64,000 nt of DNA from a bacterium (GTDB taxonomy: Bacteria; Joyebacterota; Joyebacteria; Joyebacterales; Joyebacteraceae), in the NCBI GenBank assembly GCA_025774935.1, contig JALGZK010000013.1, forward strand, positions 1 to 64,000. The letters run 5' to 3'. This document shows, in pieces, positions 1 through 8,884 of this stretch. A model generated the notes under the pieces. The model made no database searches. It was not told the origin of the DNA and saw only the letters and a program-made list of their open reading frames with translations. Numbering within the stretch: position 1 is the stretch's first letter; every line of letters begins with the position of its first letter. The translations under genes were made by a program, and so were the position numbers.

Positions 1-100
1 CGCCCCGCTCCCTCGCGAGTGGACGCCGAGATCCTCGTTCTCCGGATCCCTGCTGTCCTGCCTCGAGCAGTCATACGACACCGTGATGTCGGTGCCCGGA
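1..100 (-). pseudogene. Fragment of a second TonB-dependent receptor gene
   Basis: These 100 bases match 5811-5910, inside the intact TonB receptor gene, at about 81 of 100 positions without gaps. Read on the minus strand they encode a peptide containing DPENEDLGVHSRGSG, against DPENADLGVHSRGSG in the intact gene. Similarity stops sharply after position 100. The roughly 280 residues that should lie on the N-terminal side are not in the following sequence, which instead carries a plus-strand promoter and gene. The C-terminal side lies outside the window. A truncated paralogue or duplication remnant is the best reading, but what lies to the left is unknown. Confidence 0.6.
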
Positions 101-157
101 GCGCGTCGCAGGCACAAGCCTCCCAATCCCACCCTCGCCATGCCCACAGAACCGTGA

Positions 158-186
158 TTGACCCCGCCTTGCCGGTGTGCTATCCT
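158..186 (+). promoter_or_regulatory. Sigma70-type promoter for the secreted-protein cluster
   Basis: TTGACC (158-163), a 17-base spacer and TATCCT (181-186) match the housekeeping promoter pattern. It sits about 130 bases upstream of the start at 320 and probably drives that gene and the next one. Confidence 0.55.
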
Positions 187-319
187 CCATGCGCTTCAAC
201 CCACAGATTGGCCTGACAGCGCCTCGCCCACCGAGGCGCGCGGCCGTTGTCGCCGGAGCAAGCTCCGCCCTGAGCGCTCGCCCTCTGCGGCAACTCGTTC
301 TCACGAAAGGAGGGTGGGT

Positions 320-922
320 ATGCGGAACGGGACCGTACTGAGTCTCGTGTCCGTGGCCCTGTGTCTCCTGCTGCTCGTGCCGGCTGCTCGCGCCGGCGGG
401 GAAGCGTCGACCGAGGAGCACGCGACCGCGGCACGCTCAACACACAGGCTCCAGTCTGCAGTCATCGGCGCGGCCGGCGCCCCGGGGTCGAGTTCCGGAC
501 TCCGCTGTTGGGGGACGCTCGGCCAGCCGGTGACGGTGACCGGGGGCACCTCCGCGGGGATCGCCGTCAGCTCGGGCTTCTGGACCGCGCCCAAGCTCCG
601 CACGGACGTCCCGCTGGAGTTCTCCGAGAGCGCCTCCCCCGCGCCGCCGACGGCGCTTCTCCCGAACTTCCCGAACCCGTTCAATCCCTCGACGACGATC
701 CGATACACGCTCGGCGAGGAGACCGCCGTCACGCTCACCGTTTTCAACGTCCACGGCCGCGAGGTCAGGACGCTCGTTCGCGGAACGGAACAGGCGGGAC
801 CGCACGAGGCAGTGTGGGACGGCAGGGACAACCACGGCCAGGATGTAGGCTCCGGGCTGTACTTCTATCTGCTTCGGGCGGGCGACTTCCGGAACACGCG
901 GAAGATGGTCCTGCTCAAGTGA
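320..922 (+). CDS. Secreted protein with FlgD-like Ig C-terminal sorting domain
   Basis: A 200-residue exported protein of unknown specific role. The start at 320 is chosen because AAGGAGGG lies just upstream and a clear signal peptide follows (VALCLLLLVPAARA). The middle is short and unrecognised, with a Gly-rich stretch. The last ~85 residues are a FlgD-type Ig module: NFPNPFNPSTTIRYTL, then VFNVHGREVRTL, then VWDGRDNHGQ, ending NTRKMVLLK. That module is the usual C-terminal sorting domain of type IX-like secretion substrates in FCB-group bacteria, so the protein is inferred to reach the cell surface or medium. The next gene starts 13 bases downstream and is probably co-transcribed. Confidence 0.8.
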   Translation: MRNGTVLSLVSVALCLLLLVPAARAGGEASTEEHATAARSTHRLQSAVIGAAGAPGSSSGLRCWGTLGQPVTVTGGTSAGIAVSSGFWTAPKLRTDVPLEFSESASPAPPTALLPNFPNPFNPSTTIRYTLGEETAVTLTVFNVHGREVRTLVRGTEQAGPHEAVWDGRDNHGQDVGSGLYFYLLRAGDFRNTRKMVLLK

Positions 923-935
923 GGAGGGAACCGAC

Positions 936-2201
936 ATGAAACACTTCTCAGTCTGGCTCTCGGTTCTGATCGTGCTCGCCGCTCTGACGTCCGCGGCCGT
1001 AGCCGCCGTGCCGCGCCTGATCAACTACCAGGGCGCGCTGAGCGACTCCAGGGGCGTCGCCGTCGAGGGCACCCACACGCTCACGTTCTCGTTCTACTCG
1101 AGCACGGACGCCGGAGCGCCCGCAGTCTGGAGCGAGGTGCACCGGAACGTCGACGTGACCGATGGGCTGTTTCACGTCATTCTCGGCAGCGTCAGTCCGA
1201 TCCCCGACAGGACCTTCGCGTCGGGCGAGCTCTGGATCGGCATCACCGTCGACAACGACGCGGAGATCGAGCCGCGCATGCAGATGACGGCGGTCCCGTG
1301 GGCGATGCGGGCGGCCGTCGCGGACGCCATCGCGGACGACTCGGGCAGCGTGCGCGGACGGGAGCTGCTCCCGAGCCCTCCGGCGCGGGCCGCGCGGGAG
1401 CTCATGTCCCACCAGGAGTCCGAGATGCTCCGCACAGACTTCCTGGACATCTGCGACCTCTACTACGATCTGGGTTCGCTCATGGGGAACGAGAACCTCC
1501 ACGTGCTCTCGATCGACGCCCGCGGCAAGTTCGAGAACCTGAGCTGGGAGGAACTCTCTATCTTCGGGGAAGTGCGGGAACCGGCGAGCGAGCTGCGCAC
1601 CGCGCTGAATGACTTCTACGCACTCCTCCTCTCGCAGGCGGGGCGGGGCGGAGACGGCTCGGGCTCGCCGCTGACCCCGGGGTTCCCGGACGCCGAGTAC
1701 TCGCTGTACGGGAGCACGAGGAACAACTCGACCGCGATGTTCGCCGCGCGCCTGACGCTCAAGATCGCGCAGGGCGTCTGGGCGGGAGCCAGCAGGGGCT
1801 GCGATGAGACCATCGCCGGCTTCAACCTCGCGCTCGCGTGCATACCGGTGGACATCGTCCTCTTCGCCGCTGAGGAGACGTACGACCAGTTCGGGGAGAA
1901 GGACAACGACATCGACAGCGCGGAGATCGAGGGCTCCTACGAGCGGGCCGGCCACATCCACGGCGACATCGAGTTCGTCCAGGCCACGTCGGACAGCATC
2001 GCGGGCATGGTCTACGGCCTCGACGAGAAGATCGACATCCTGAACGCGAAGGTGGACATCCTGACCGAGCTGGTGGAGGGACTCAGGGAGACCAACTGCG
2101 ACATCATCCGTCTCCTGAACACGCCGTCGGGACAGCGGAGCTCCGATGCGCTCCCCTGCGCGGACCAGCCGGGCTATCCATACGAGTGGGCGGAGGAGTA
2201 G
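936..2201 (+). CDS. Secreted INYQG-type protein with long C-terminal region
   Basis: A 421-residue exported protein. A signal peptide (residues 1-23, cleaved near AVAAVP) is followed at once by RLINYQGALSDSRG, a signature seen at the mature N-terminus of many secreted FCB-group proteins, where it heads a beta-sandwich of about 120 residues (to about PWAMRAAVAD). The remaining ~290 residues are mostly predicted helical, with two possible coiled segments near the C-terminus (DEKIDILNAKVDILTELVEG). No catalytic motif is recognisable. It has a good Shine-Dalgarno (GAGGAGGGA) and lies 13 bases after the preceding gene. It carries neither the FlgD-Ig nor the WG-type tail found on neighbours. Confidence 0.8.
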   Translation: MKHFSVWLSVLIVLAALTSAAVAAVPRLINYQGALSDSRGVAVEGTHTLTFSFYSSTDAGAPAVWSEVHRNVDVTDGLFHVILGSVSPIPDRTFASGELWIGITVDNDAEIEPRMQMTAVPWAMRAAVADAIADDSGSVRGRELLPSPPARAARELMSHQESEMLRTDFLDICDLYYDLGSLMGNENLHVLSIDARGKFENLSWEELSIFGEVREPASELRTALNDFYALLLSQAGRGGDGSGSPLTPGFPDAEYSLYGSTRNNSTAMFAARLTLKIAQGVWAGASRGCDETIAGFNLALACIPVDIVLFAAEETYDQFGEKDNDIDSAEIEGSYERAGHIHGDIEFVQATSDSIAGMVYGLDEKIDILNAKVDILTELVEGLRETNCDIIRLLNTPSGQRSSDALPCADQPGYPYEWAEE

Positions 2202-2277
2202 CCGCCCGTCGCTCGGGCCCGCCCGGGCGACCACTCAGCGTGGATGCCTGGTTCTCTGCATCACGAAGGGAGCGATC

Positions 2278-3735
2278 ATGAAGAGACTGGGTGTGCTCTT
2301 GATCCTGGCGCTCGTTGCGGTGCTTGCCGCGCCCACCCTCGTCCGGGGCGACGGGCGGCCCGCCGGGCGAGCGCAGTACGGGACGGGCAAGAACCCCTGC
2401 TCCGTCGCGACCGGCCTGCTCGACGGCGACGGCCATCTCGACCTCGTGGTCGCGAACAGCGGGACCTCGAACGTCTCGGTCCTTCTCGGGAACGGTGACG
2501 GGTCGTTTCAGACTCACGTCCTGTACGAGGTCGAACAGAACCCGCGTTCCGTCGCCGTCGGCGATCTGGACGGAGACGGGAACGCCGACATCGCGGTGGC
2601 GAACTCCCGGAAGGACACCATCTTCATGTGCTACTGGGTCTCGGTGCTTCTGGGAGAGGGCGACGGGACCTTCGCGCCCCGGACGAGCTACGCCGCGGGG
2701 AAGAGACCGTCGTCCGTGGCGATCGCGAGCCTCGGAGGAGACTCCCACCTCGACCTTGTGGTGGCGGCCTGCGGCACCACGCAGGTCTCCGTGCTCCTCG
2801 GGAACGGGGACGGGACGTTCGGGAACAGCGTGGAGTACGAAGCCGGCGAGAACGCGTTCTTCGCGGCCGTCGGCCGCCTGGACGGAGACGCCCACGCGGA
2901 TATTGCGGTCGCCAACGTCGGGACCTCGACCGTATCGGTTCTCCTCGGGAACGGGGACGGGACGTTCGATGACAGCGTGGAGTACGACGTGGGAATGAGG
3001 CCCAGCGCCGTTTCGATCGGTGACCTGGACGGAGACGGAAGCAACGACCTGGCTGTGGTCAACGCCTACCCGGACACCGTCACCTGGAGCTACTGGGTCT
3101 CCGTGCTCTTGGGGAACGGCGACGGGTCGTTCCAGGAACGCGTAGGCTACGAGGTCGGTGCTGCTCCCTACTCCGTCGCCATCGGACAGCTCGACGAAGG
3201 CGGCGACGAGGACCTCGTCGTTGCCAACTGCCTGAGCAGCGACGTCTCGGTGCTTCTGGGAGAAGGAGACGGGACGTTCGAGCCGTCGGTGGAGTACATC
3301 ACGGGCCCGAGCCCGTACTGCGTCGCCATCGACGACCTGGACGGGGACGGGGACGCCGACCTCGTCGCGGCGAACTCCCAGGGCAACAGCGTCTCCGTCC
3401 TCATCGGGAACGGGGACGGGACGTTCGGTGGCATCGTCGGAGTGGCCGAGGGGCTCCCGGCGTCGTTCGCGCTCGCGGGACCGAACCCCTTCACGTCCGA
3501 CGTCACGATGGCGTACACGGTTCCGTCGCCGGGAGCTGCGGTGGTCCTGAGGATTCACGACGTTGCCGGCCGCTCTGTGAGAACGCTGGTCGACCGGCGT
3601 CAGGCAGGAGGTGACTACCGGGCGGTCTGGGACGGCCGCGACAACCGGGGCCTCCCCGTCGCATCGGGGGTCTACTTCTGCCGGGCCCAGATCGGCGAGT
3701 GGAGCGAGACCGGGAAGGTCGTCCTGATCCGATAG
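2278..3735 (+). CDS. Secreted FG-GAP/VCBS repeat protein with FlgD-Ig tail
   Basis: A 485-residue exported protein. A signal peptide (MKRLGVLLILALVAVLAAP) precedes seven tandem ~53-residue repeats of the form SVAxGDLDGDGxxDLVVAN...VSVLLGNGDGTF, the FG-GAP/VCBS type that builds calcium-binding beta-propellers. Asp-rich loops (DLDGDGNAD and similar) are the probable calcium sites; repeats 3, 4 and 6 have altered loops. A seven-bladed propeller is inferred from the count. The final ~85 residues are a FlgD-Ig sorting domain (AGPNPFTSDVTMAYTV to GKVVLIR). The phrase coding LLGNGDGTF is nearly identical between repeats in DNA, suggesting recent repeat homogenisation. It is probably a surface-exposed adhesion or binding protein; the ligand is unknown. 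Confidence 0.88.
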   Translation: MKRLGVLLILALVAVLAAPTLVRGDGRPAGRAQYGTGKNPCSVATGLLDGDGHLDLVVANSGTSNVSVLLGNGDGSFQTHVLYEVEQNPRSVAVGDLDGDGNADIAVANSRKDTIFMCYWVSVLLGEGDGTFAPRTSYAAGKRPSSVAIASLGGDSHLDLVVAACGTTQVSVLLGNGDGTFGNSVEYEAGENAFFAAVGRLDGDAHADIAVANVGTSTVSVLLGNGDGTFDDSVEYDVGMRPSAVSIGDLDGDGSNDLAVVNAYPDTVTWSYWVSVLLGNGDGSFQERVGYEVGAAPYSVAIGQLDEGGDEDLVVANCLSSDVSVLLGEGDGTFEPSVEYITGPSPYCVAIDDLDGDGDADLVAANSQGNSVSVLIGNGDGTFGGIVGVAEGLPASFALAGPNPFTSDVTMAYTVPSPGAAVVLRIHDVAGRSVRTLVDRRQAGGDYRAVWDGRDNRGLPVASGVYFCRAQIGEWSETGKVVLIR

Positions 3736-4151
3736 GCGGTACAGCTCCTCAGTTCTGCCCTCTCCCCCAGGCAGCGATGCCCTCGTCTTTTGCGTGACTG
3801 TGGGTCAGTCATGTGGTATCATGGTTGCGGCACTCTCCGCCCCTCCCTGTCCACGGGGCTGTTCCTCGCTTCTGCCGCCTCTACTCTGCCCCACCGGACG
3901 CATCCCGGAGGAGCAGCGCCTTCACAGTACCGGGATCCTGGGAAGCAGCCACGGGGCGTTCGACGCTCCTCCGGAGAGAACCTCGGCGAACGCCCAGAAC
4001 CGAAGGGGGTGATCACCGCTGCGGACTGCTTCGACTGGGTTCGCTGCCAGCGCCGCCGTTGCAGCGCCCGGGCGACCCGTGCACTGGGGGTAGTCGAATG
4101 TCCCCGCCACTCGGCGACCGTGGAGGCCGCCTCAACAGGAGGGAAGACGCC
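3736..4151. other. Intergenic region, no gene seen
   Basis: This 416-base stretch has short open frames in every direction, but their translations are Arg/Pro-rich and match nothing. It should contain the promoter of the gene at 4152; a TATCAT (3817-3822) is a possible -10 box, but no -35 lies at good spacing. I see no convincing structured RNA. Confidence 0.4.
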
Positions 4152-4859
4152 GTGAAGCGGGTCCGTGTACCGAACTCCCGCGCCCGGCATGCGGAGCCCT
4201 ACCTGAGATGTCTCCAGCTTCTGCTTGTCTCGGCGCTCCTCATCGGAGGAATCGCCCTCGGGGCGAATGCTGACGTGATCCAGATCAGTTCGCCCGAGGA
4301 TTCGTTCGTTGAGGATTCCGAGCCCACCGTGAACTTCGGGTTCCTGGGGGGACTCTATGTCGGAGACAAGGTCCCAGGTGCTCCGAACAGCATCGCTCGT
4401 ACCTACATCAAGTTCGACCTCTCATCGATTCCCGCAGGGGCCGTGGTCAATGCCGGGACGCTCTACTTGTACAACACCGTGATCTACTACCCGGCGGTCA
4501 CCGTCGGGGCGCACTTCCTCTCGAACGACAGCTGGACAGAGGGGAGCATCACGTGGAACAACGCACCTACCGTATACAACGCCTCCCCCACCGATTCGAA
4601 GACTATCAGCATGGCCGTGTGGACCTCCTGGGACGTAACGCCGGACGTCCAGGCGGAGTGGGCCGGCGACGGGGTCTACAGCGTGGTGATGAAGGAGCCT
4701 GCTGCCGATGAGGGAGCGGACGGCAACTACGTTCTCTTCAACAGCAATGACGACCCTCAGCCCGGTGATCGTCCGTATCTGCAGATCGACTACTCCCCCG
4801 ACACGGCCGTCGAGGAGATGAGGACGAGCTGGGCCATGATCAAGGCCATGTTCGACTAG
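4152..4859 (+). CDS. Secreted DNRLRE-domain protein with WG-type C-terminal tail
   Basis: A 235-residue exported protein. GTG at 4152 is chosen because AGGAGGG lies 8 bases upstream; longer readings add only Arg/Pro-rich sequence. After basic residues comes a hydrophobic export signal (LLLVSALLIGGIALGANA). The body is a DNRLRE-type beta-sandwich, with hallmark phrases RTYIKFDLSSIPAGAVVNAG, SWTEGSITWNNAP and the closing RPYLQIDYS. DNRLRE domains are found in extracellular, often polysaccharide-related proteins. The chain ends AVEEMRTSWAMIKAMFD, the most divergent of four similar tails in this window. A strong terminator follows. Confidence 0.82.
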   Translation: MKRVRVPNSRARHAEPYLRCLQLLLVSALLIGGIALGANADVIQISSPEDSFVEDSEPTVNFGFLGGLYVGDKVPGAPNSIARTYIKFDLSSIPAGAVVNAGTLYLYNTVIYYPAVTVGAHFLSNDSWTEGSITWNNAPTVYNASPTDSKTISMAVWTSWDVTPDVQAEWAGDGVYSVVMKEPAADEGADGNYVLFNSNDDPQPGDRPYLQIDYSPDTAVEEMRTSWAMIKAMFD

Positions 4860-4888
4860 GCTCGAGACAGGATCGCGCACAACACAGG

Positions 4889-4920
4889 GACACCCGGCCG
4901 CCGGGCCGGGTGTCTTGTTT
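4889..4920 (+). terminator. Rho-independent terminator
   Basis: A perfect 11-bp stem (4889-4899 with 4904-4914), a four-base loop and TTGTTT immediately after. It ends the 4152-4859 transcript. Confidence 0.85.
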
Positions 4921-5012
4921 CGGGTCGGGGCGAGCGAGACTCAGACTCGCGCGGCAGGGGTGATTGACCACGGACGGTGGCGAGACCGACAATAGAGCGA
5001 CGTACGACAGCG

Positions 5013-6779
5013 TTACTGACGCGGAGCCACGCTCACCGCCTCAAACCTCACCCCCACCACCCACTCCTGCCCGGGCAGAGGGTACCCGGCCCTCGTCTCG
5101 TAGTGCGCGTTGAGCAGGTTCCTCACACCGACGTCAAGGCTCATGCCCTGCCAGGGGAGCGGCGCCGAGACCATCGCGGCCGCAACCGTGTACGACGGCA
5201 GCGTCTCCGTGTTCGCCCCATCGATCCAGACTGCGCTGACGCTGCGCACGCCTGCCTCCACCCGGACGCGACCCCACCGGCACCTCCACCAGAGATAGCT
5301 CTGCTCTTCCGGCCGGTACGGCGGCGTGAGTCCCGTGTTCACGTTCTCTGCCGTCGCGAAGTCACCCGAGTAGCCGACGGCGAACACGCCGAAGTCCGCA
5401 CTCAGATCGATCTCCCATCCCGAGAGGTCGACCTCGTCCTGGTTGCTGGGACGCCAGATGAAGTCGTCGCCCGACTCCCACACGATGAGGTCCGTGGCCT
5501 TCGACGAGTAGTACGTGATGGCGGCCGACCACGGACCGGAGCTCATCCTTGCGCCGGTCTCGGCGATCACGACGCGTTCGGGATCCAGCTCGGGGTTCCC
5601 CGCGGTCCACGGATCCTCAGGCCAGTAGAGCTCGTTCATGGTCGGGGCGCGGTAGCTCGATCCGATCGAGAGCCATGCGCTCCAGATCTCCTGCTCGTAC
5701 GCGGCACCGAGCGCGCCGGAGAGAGCGCCACCGAAGTCCGACGTGTGCTCGCCCGCCGCCTCGGCTGCGAGCTTGAAGAGCCCGGCCTCCCCTACCCAGC
5801 TCGCGACGGCCGTCCCGCTCCCTCGCGAGTGGACGCCGAGGTCCGCGTTCTCCGGGTCGCTGCTGTCGAGCTGCGAATAGTCGAACGAGGCGGTGATGTC
5901 GGCGCCGGGCAGTCCCGCCTCGGCGAAGTCGTACTTCGCAATCGCACCCGTGGAGTACGTGCGGTGGGTCGGAGACTGGAAGGAGTCCTCGAAGTGCTGT
6001 CGCCAGTAGGTCCAGTAGAACGTCGCCTCGGCCGACCCGAGGTTCGGGAGCCCGAACCTGAGGATCCTGAGCCTGTCCTCCATCGACCCCGCGAACGCCG
6101 CGTTGTACTGCGGCCCGGGGACGCCGCGGTCCATGTCGACCGCGGTCAGCGAGGCGTTCACGAACGGGTTCGCGTACCGGAACTCCCCACCCCACCCGAT
6201 GGAGGAGGTCGACTCCATGTACGGATCCCGCGAGAGAACGCCGAACTTCCAGCTGTAGTCCTTGCCCCCGTACCCGATCCGGTAGGCGTTCTCGTACGTC
6301 CCGACCGCACCCGAGATGGCGAGGCCGAAGCGGATCGGCGTCCGGAGGGAGACCGCCGCCTGTGCAGGAGTCCCCACCTCGAGCCGCGAGAACGGACCAC
6401 GCATGACCGTCCCCCTCGTCCCGAGGATCCCGAGGAGCGGAAGATCGAACGTCCCGTTCTGCACGCTGTTCAGGGGAACGCCGTCGTACTCCATTGCGAC
6501 GTGCTCGACGGGCAACCCCCGCACCGACGGGTACGCCGTCGTACCGTAGTTGCTGACCGGGACGTGGGGCGTCCACTCGAGCTCCCGAATGGGCTCGCCC
6601 TCGATCTGGCGGACTTCAGCGCTGAACGCCTCGAAGCGGACCGGGCGGTCCGAGGTGACGACGACTTCGCTTGCGTAGTACGTGGGGACGTCGTCCTCAA
6701 TGACCAGCTCGATGTCGAGGCTGTCGGCAGCAGTCGTCGAGAAGACAATCGCGGCCACGAGGCTCAGAACTGGTGTCAC
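5013..6779 (-). CDS. TonB-dependent outer-membrane receptor
   Basis: A 588-residue outer-membrane receptor that would import a siderophore, vitamin or similar ligand using TonB energy. GTG at 6779 is chosen: GGAGGA precedes it and a signal peptide follows (VLSLVAAIVFSTTAADS). SEVVVTSDRP resembles a BtuB-like TonB box. The plug domain runs to about residue 140 (YPSVRGLPVEHVAMEYDGVP). The rest is a beta-barrel that ends in the usual receptor style (GVRNLLNAHYETRAGYPLPG...VGVRFE). It is somewhat short for the family. It lies 141 bases downstream of the cytochrome gene on the same strand. No TonB/ExbBD or cognate ABC transporter is in the window, so the substrate is open. A diverged copy of its middle part lies at 1-100. 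Confidence 0.87.
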   Translation of the reverse strand: MTPVLSLVAAIVFSTTAADSLDIELVIEDDVPTYYASEVVVTSDRPVRFEAFSAEVRQIEGEPIRELEWTPHVPVSNYGTTAYPSVRGLPVEHVAMEYDGVPLNSVQNGTFDLPLLGILGTRGTVMRGPFSRLEVGTPAQAAVSLRTPIRFGLAISGAVGTYENAYRIGYGGKDYSWKFGVLSRDPYMESTSSIGWGGEFRYANPFVNASLTAVDMDRGVPGPQYNAAFAGSMEDRLRILRFGLPNLGSAEATFYWTYWRQHFEDSFQSPTHRTYSTGAIAKYDFAEAGLPGADITASFDYSQLDSSDPENADLGVHSRGSGTAVASWVGEAGLFKLAAEAAGEHTSDFGGALSGALGAAYEQEIWSAWLSIGSSYRAPTMNELYWPEDPWTAGNPELDPERVVIAETGARMSSGPWSAAITYYSSKATDLIVWESGDDFIWRPSNQDEVDLSGWEIDLSADFGVFAVGYSGDFATAENVNTGLTPPYRPEEQSYLWWRCRWGRVRVEAGVRSVSAVWIDGANTETLPSYTVAAAMVSAPLPWQGMSLDVGVRNLLNAHYETRAGYPLPGQEWVVGVRFEAVSVAPRQ

Positions 6780-6920
6780 GTGTCCTCCGTTCTTCCCTGG
6801 GGATTCCCATCGACGCCGGCTCAGGCACTCGTCGCGTTCTGCCCGGGCGTGCATGTGATCGCTCGCGGGTGCCGCGGCAGCCCGTCAGGTGCATTACCCT
6901 GCTGGAAGCCACATGCGGCT

Positions 6921-8768
6921 CTACTCCCTCTCCTCATCATCGACGTCGGTGGCGCCTCTGAGTAACTCTCTCAGAACCTCCTGATGGACCTTGCTGGTCT
7001 TCGCCTCTCCCCATCGCTCCTCCACGGTTCGCCAGAACATGGAGGGGGTCTCCTGATGACAACCCAGGCACACGTTGCTTCGCCCTATCTTCTCCATTTC
7101 CTCTCTGTTGAACGGTCTGGCTCCGACGTGGCTTGTCGCCTGAATCTGGCGCCCGTCTTCGTCCACGATGCGCTCCAATTCAAACGGGACGTCCACTCCG
7201 TTCCAGGCAGTTACGTAGTGACCGGAACCGAGTCCCAGTGCCTTGGGTTCGCTGTGGCAGTCTTCACAGGTGCGAGTCTCTCTGGAGACGGTGTGAGGCT
7301 GTATCGGATTATGGGCGATTCCGGAGTGTCCGTCCGCGGTCGTGAACACCTTGTTCAGCTCCACCGCCTCGCCGTCCTCACCGATCCGCGTGAAGATGGC
7401 CTGGCAGCCCGGAATGAAGGGGCTGACCTTGCCTTCGGAGTTGATGCCCAGGGTCGGCGTCTCCCATCTCAGATAGCTTCGCGATTCCTGCCACTTGTAG
7501 GTGCCGTCCTCGGCCGCGTCCACCCAGTCATAGCCTCTCTTCCCCATGTCCATCCTGGTATGGCAACCGTAGCACTGAGGCGCCCACCTCGAGTGGCATG
7601 CGTAGCACTCGAGTCCGTCCATGTGCCCCTCGATCTGCATGGCAACGGGCAGGGCGTTCCTCTCGTTCAACGAGCGGACCTGGGGAATCCGGTGGGTCCT
7701 CCCGCTGGTCTTGCCCCTGAGCACCGCCCCGTCATTCTGCTTCTCCGTGTTCGTCATGCGGTTGCCGCGAGACGTTGTCAGATCACTGTACTCGCCGAGA
7801 TTCCCGTGACAATCCGTACACTCCACCTCGACGGCCTGCTCGCGTTTGCTGTAGATGTTCCCGTCCCCATGAATGTCGTCCAACGTGTGGCAGTCGATGC
7901 AGTCCATGCCCGCCTCGAAGTGCAGGTCCTTCTGCAGGTGGTTGTAGTGCTTCCCGTGCAGCTTCGGCTGCTTGCCTCCGTCCGCAGCGAAAGGAGTCCC
8001 GTAACCGTCGGATTCCATCATCCCGAGGAAGCTCACTCCTGTCCTGCCGCCGCGGTTGTGGCAGTGAACGCATTGCTCCGCGGGTATCTTCGTCGTGATC
8101 TCATGCCTGATGGGATGGCCGGGCTCATCCCTGGGGATGGTGAGGTCGGCCGAGTGGCTCAGACCGTCATCCGCGTACAGGACGTGACAGGCCGAGCAAC
8201 CCGAGGCGCGATAATCCCCATGCCTCTTCGCGCCCTCTGTCCAGACATGACACCTCAAGCACTGGTTCCGTAGGTAGTCATCAACGGGCTGTTCCGACTC
8301 GCCGTAGTGAGGTAGTGCCTCGAGTTCCTCCAGGGCGCCCAGATCCCACGGAACGTCGCCGTCCTCGTCCCTGACCTGCCTGACTCCATAGAGGGCGTTC
8401 TTGTCCTCCTGCGCGGCCCAAAGGTATCGCGCCCCGCTGATGACCCCCGCGGAGGTTGCATGGAGGGACTTCTTCACCGTGCTCACGATGGCGCCGTGAC
8501 AGAGACCGCAGGTCTCTTCCACGATGTTGAGGTCGCCGGGATTGGGGTAGAGTCCCTCGTGGGCAGCGCCCCTGGCGCGAGCGTCGGCGTTACCTTGGTG
8601 GCAGTCCACGCAGGAGAGGGCATCGTGCTTCTCTCCAATGGACTCGATGCCCTGATGGCACAGGAGACAACCTTCGGGCTGGCTCTCATCTGCGAGCACT
8701 GCAGAGGTGGATGAGATTCCAGCCAGGAGGAAGACGAGAATGAGGGTTGCTGTCGGTCCTCTGGACAT
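6921..8768 (-). CDS. Dodecaheme c-type cytochrome
   Basis: A 615-residue exported multiheme cytochrome. ATG at 8768 has AAAGGAG upstream and opens a signal peptide (LILVFLLAGISSTSAVLA). I count twelve CxxCH heme sites: CLLCH, CVDCH, CGLCH, CLRCH, CSACH, CVHCH, CIDCH, CTDCH, CYACH, CYGCH, CEDCH and CLGCH, spread from about residue 34 to 575. No membrane helix is visible apart from the signal, so it should be periplasmic or extracellular. The role is inferred to be electron transfer or multi-electron reduction; no substrate is indicated. The upstream GNAT gene reads into it in the same frame without a stop, but this gene has its own ribosome-binding site and signal, so it is treated as separate. 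No cytochrome maturation genes are nearby. Confidence 0.9.
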   Translation of the reverse strand: MSRGPTATLILVFLLAGISSTSAVLADESQPEGCLLCHQGIESIGEKHDALSCVDCHQGNADARARGAAHEGLYPNPGDLNIVEETCGLCHGAIVSTVKKSLHATSAGVISGARYLWAAQEDKNALYGVRQVRDEDGDVPWDLGALEELEALPHYGESEQPVDDYLRNQCLRCHVWTEGAKRHGDYRASGCSACHVLYADDGLSHSADLTIPRDEPGHPIRHEITTKIPAEQCVHCHNRGGRTGVSFLGMMESDGYGTPFAADGGKQPKLHGKHYNHLQKDLHFEAGMDCIDCHTLDDIHGDGNIYSKREQAVEVECTDCHGNLGEYSDLTTSRGNRMTNTEKQNDGAVLRGKTSGRTHRIPQVRSLNERNALPVAMQIEGHMDGLECYACHSRWAPQCYGCHTRMDMGKRGYDWVDAAEDGTYKWQESRSYLRWETPTLGINSEGKVSPFIPGCQAIFTRIGEDGEAVELNKVFTTADGHSGIAHNPIQPHTVSRETRTCEDCHSEPKALGLGSGHYVTAWNGVDVPFELERIVDEDGRQIQATSHVGARPFNREEMEKIGRSNVCLGCHQETPSMFWRTVEERWGEAKTSKVHQEVLRELLRGATDVDDEERE

Positions 8769-8884
8769 AGGTTCCTCTCCTTTGCTGAATGCCCGCAGCA
8801 TGGCGGGCGACGAATCGCGAGTAAGTCGCGCGCGTTGCGCGAGTGCGGAACGCGCGACACCGATGTGTGCCAGCTCCGTGAACC

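Noticed and set aside
3813-4151. N-terminal extension of the DNRLRE protein
   Set aside because: The added ~113 residues are Arg/Pro-rich; AGGAGGG and the export signal set the start at GTG 4152.
6780-6920. Cobalamin riboswitch upstream of the BtuB-like TonB receptor
   Set aside because: The B12-box and other conserved elements are not present in this 141-base gap.
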